In this document: positions 30,844-32,465 of the stretch, piece by piece
How the letters are laid out: every line of letters begins with the position of its first letter
How positions within the stretch are numbered: position 1 is the first letter of the stretch
NCBI GenBank assembly: GCA_945901725.1
Contig: CAMDLK010000016.1
Coordinates: forward strand, 1-32,465
Length of the DNA: 32,465 nucleotides
From: Bifidobacterium breve
Lineage (GTDB): Bacteria > Actinomycetota > Acidimicrobiia > Acidimicrobiales > Ilumatobacteraceae
Direction: 5' to 3'
Made by a program: the position numbers and the translations under genes
Notes under the pieces: generated by a model
Database searches by the model: none
Seen by the model: the letters and a program-made list of their open reading frames with translations, nothing else
Told to the model about the DNA's origin: nothing

Positions 30844-31335
30844 ATGAAATCTCTCTCTGTACGTGGAGTACGAATAGATCGTCTCTCAAACACGCCCGTT
30901 GTCACTTTGCGTGAAGAGGATGCACCTCGTAGACAATTTGAGATCTTTATCGGCGCGCCTGAGGCGGCAGCCATTAAGACCGCTCTTGATGCTGAACAAA
31001 CTCCACGTCCTCTGACGCATGATCTGTTTGTCCTTGCTTTGGAACGGGTGTCTGTTTCCGTTAGTCGAGTTGTTCTTACCCATGTTTCTAATGGCACGTA
31101 CTACGCAGATTTAGTCTTGACTCCAGACGGCGGGCCAGAAGTTACTGTTTCGAGCAGGCCGTCTGATGCGCTTGCCATCGCTCTACGGGCGTCTTGCCCA
31201 ATATTTGTCCTCGACGACCTCATTGATTTGGTGGGCGAAGCCATTGAAGAGGATGAAACCCGCACTGACACGGGAATAATCGACGAATTCAGGGATTTCA
31301 TCGAGAATATTTCCCCGGAAGATTTCGATACCTGA
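30844..31335 (+). CDS. Bifunctional nuclease domain protein (DUF151)
   Basis: A 163-residue protein of the DUF151/BFN family, homologous to Mtb Rv1829. The conserved core runs from VVTLREEDAPRRQFEIFIGAPEAAAI through THDLFVLALERV to SSRPSDALAIALRASCPIFV, the family's most recognisable block. Plant members have been reported to have DNase and RNase activity, whereas the bacterial role is unknown. The C-terminus is acidic. It starts 2 bases after the MerR stop and is part of the gcvH-regulator operon. Confidence 0.9.
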   Translation: MKSLSVRGVRIDRLSNTPVVTLREEDAPRRQFEIFIGAPEAAAIKTALDAEQTPRPLTHDLFVLALERVSVSVSRVVLTHVSNGTYYADLVLTPDGGPEVTVSSRPSDALAIALRASCPIFVLDDLIDLVGEAIEEDETRTDTGIIDEFRDFIENISPEDFDT

Positions 31336-31339
31336 CATC

Positions 31340-31369
31340 TTGACGGCAGTGCCTTTTCGGCCGTAGCGT
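31340..31369 (+). promoter_or_regulatory. Possible promoter of the second MerR gene
   Basis: TTGACG (31340-31345) and TAGCGT (31364-31369) are separated by 18 bp, an acceptable sigma-70-like layout in the 94-base gap before the second MerR gene. The expected start point would leave a leader of about 54 nt that contains the inverted repeat at 31388-31422. Confidence 0.4.
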
Positions 31370-31387
31370 CTTACACCCGCGTAGTTT

Positions 31388-31422
31388 CCAATTCGGAGCG
31401 AAGCTAGCGACAAGCGAATTGG
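31388..31422. repeat. 8-bp inverted repeat before the second MerR gene
   Basis: CCAATTCG (31388-31395) and CGAATTGG (31415-31422) are perfect inverted copies with a 19-base spacer, ending 7 bases before the ATG at 31430. It could be an operator for the MerR protein itself or an RNA hairpin that hides the start codon region; no Shine-Dalgarno sequence is visible. Confidence 0.5.
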
Positions 31423-31429
31423 TATCTCA

Positions 31430-31882
31430 ATGTCTCAAACTTTCAGTGGAACTCAGGCAGCAGACGTAGTCGGAATTACCTATCGTCGCCTTGATTACTG
31501 GGCACGAACTGACCTCGTGCGTCCGTCTGGAACAGATGCCGCGGGAAGTGGAAGTCGTCGTCGTTATACATATCGCGACCTTCTTGAGTTACGGATCATC
31601 AAACAACTTCTTGATGCGGGTATCCGTTTGGAATCTATTCGCGATGTGTTCGCCTACCTTCGTGACCATATTGAGACCGATATTTCTGCCGCGCATTTAG
31701 TAATTGATGGATCATCCGTGGTGTTGTGCAATGGCGATGAATTGATTGACGTGTTGCGTCACGGTCAGGGCGTTTTGAACATCCTTCCCATGGATTCAGT
31801 GCGAGATCAAGTCGATAAGCAGATTGTGTTGCTTCACCCAATCGATGATTCGATTGATGATGAAATTTCGCGGGCTGTGTAG
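31430..31882 (+). CDS. MerR-family transcriptional regulator, Rv1830-like
   Basis: A 150-residue regulator. The N-terminal helix-turn-helix reads GTQAADVVGITYRRLDYWARTDLVRPS, with a short loop and then SRRRYTYRDLLELRIIKQLLDAGI, matching the MerR module. The remainder has an alpha-beta region (HLVIDGSSVVLCNGDELIDVLRHGQG) as in Mtb Rv1830, which sits at the same place after the nuclease gene. The gene is preceded by the largest gap of this block (94 bases), with its own possible promoter and an inverted repeat, so it may be autoregulated. The T-protein gene follows after 2 bases. Confidence 0.85.
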   Translation: MSQTFSGTQAADVVGITYRRLDYWARTDLVRPSGTDAAGSGSRRRYTYRDLLELRIIKQLLDAGIRLESIRDVFAYLRDHIETDISAAHLVIDGSSVVLCNGDELIDVLRHGQGVLNILPMDSVRDQVDKQIVLLHPIDDSIDDEISRAV

Positions 31883-31884
31883 AG

Positions 31885-32465
31885 GTGCGTTTTTCGCCGC
31901 TTGATGCCCAGCATCGTTTACTAAACGCCAAAATGGTTCCCTTTGGTGGTTGGGACATGCCGCTTGCGTATCCATCAGGAACTTTGGCAGAGCATGCTGC
32001 GTGTCGTACAGGTGCAGTAATTTTTGATGTCTCTCATCTCGGTACTGTTCGTGTACAGGGCGAGAAGGCGTTCGAGCAGTTGCAAACGTGTCTGACGAAC
32101 GATCTGTCTCGGATTGCCCCAGGCCGGGCTCAATACACGCACCTACTCGACGAGTCAGATGCGAGTGTGCTTGACGACATCATCGTGTGGTGGGTCAGCG
32201 ATCAGATATTTGATGTGATGCCGAACGCTTCTAATACGGATCGTGTTGTGGCGGCTATTGGTGGCACAGATACAACTTCTTCACGTGCCGTAATCGCCGT
32301 GCAAGGACCACAGGCGCGAGCAATCGTCGCGACATTTTGTCCGGATGCTGCAGCTGTCAAGCGTTTCACCGTGGAAGAAGTTCAAGTATGCGGCTTCGCT
32401 TGCGTCGTCGCAGGCACTGGTTATACGGGCGAGGACGGAATTGAAATCGCAGTTCCTAACGACGG
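31885..32465 (+). CDS. gcvT: Glycine cleavage system T protein (aminomethyltransferase), N-terminal part
   Basis: An open frame starting at GTG 31885, 2 bases after the second MerR stop, and running off the window (193 complete codons). The product transfers the methylene group of glycine to tetrahydrofolate. Family hallmarks are MVPFGGWDMPLAYPSGT near residue 17, IFDVSHLGTVRVQG, LTNDLSRI, the DDIIVWWV strand with the conserved Asp pair, then NASN, and GYTGEDGIEI near the edge. Spacing between motifs is normal. The GTG gives MRFSPLDAQH, a typical T-protein beginning. It is transcribed in the same direction as gcvH and the regulators between them. Confidence 0.93.
   Translation, partial: MRFSPLDAQHRLLNAKMVPFGGWDMPLAYPSGTLAEHAACRTGAVIFDVSHLGTVRVQGEKAFEQLQTCLTNDLSRIAPGRAQYTHLLDESDASVLDDIIVWWVSDQIFDVMPNASNTDRVVAAIGGTDTTSSRAVIAVQGPQARAIVATFCPDAAAVKRFTVEEVQVCGFACVVAGTGYTGEDGIEIAVPND

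Noticed and set aside
1-32465. CRISPR array, insertion sequence, prophage or defence island
   Set aside because: I saw no direct-repeat array, transposase, integrase, phage structural gene or toxin-antitoxin pair; the content is housekeeping and metabolic.

Overview
The window looks like chromosomal DNA from an actinobacterium, most likely of the class Acidimicrobiia (a moderate-GC aquatic lineage is my best guess; this is inference from gene content and order, not a database match). Clues are the scpA-scpB-rluB-tyrA-aroA block, a complete decaprenyl-phosphoryl-arabinose pathway (DPPR synthase, DprE1, DprE2), the ispH-DUF512-der block, and the block gcvH, GarA-like FHA protein, MerR, bifunctional nuclease, MerR, gcvT, which resembles the Mycobacterium Rv1826-Rv1830 neighbourhood. 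Coding density is very high: no gene-free stretch reaches 300 bases, and many neighbours overlap by ATGA, GTGA or TAATG.

Layout. 1-4129 (+): chromosome-segregation genes scpA (cut by the left edge) and scpB, pseudouridine synthase, prephenate dehydrogenase and EPSP synthase. 4127-7821 (+): HAD phosphatase, UbiA-type DPPR synthase, DprE1 and DprE2, which together could turn PRPP and polyprenyl phosphate into the arabinose donor of the cell envelope. A PIG-V-like membrane glycosyltransferase converges on them (7826-9019, -). 9112-12864: enoyl-CoA hydratase-like protein, phosphoribosyltransferase, a PYROXD2/phytoene-desaturase-like oxidoreductase (-) and a creatininase-family amidohydrolase (+). 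12873-18215 (-): LLM flavin oxidoreductase, cytosine-deaminase-like amidohydrolase, ABC ATPase, permease and THI5/NitT-type lipoprotein, closed by a strong hairpin terminator; this looks like an uptake and breakdown system for an unknown small nitrogen compound. 18280-20597 (-): acyl-CoA ligase and glycerophosphodiester phosphodiesterase, divergent from an acyl-CoA dehydrogenase. 21924-23368 (-): ispH and a four-helix membrane protein, divergent from a DUF512 radical-SAM protein, Der GTPase and a small zinc-ribbon membrane protein (23415-26420, +). Then tRNA-Pro(GGG), an SRAP protein, HIT and SDR proteins (-), PgsA-like synthase, and the glycine-cleavage/regulator block, with gcvT cut by the right edge.

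The most interesting signal is not a gene: 8 start codons lie exactly 6 nt, and 2-3 more exactly 7 nt, downstream of a TANNNT (usually TAGNNT) hexamer, mostly with no usable Shine-Dalgarno site. This is the geometry of leaderless transcription and lets several starts be reassigned. Other points are Thr at the DprE1 position equivalent to Mtb Cys387, an enoyl-CoA hydratase homolog lacking both catalytic glutamates, a zinc-ribbon-FHA version of GarA, and the nitrogen-compound gene set.
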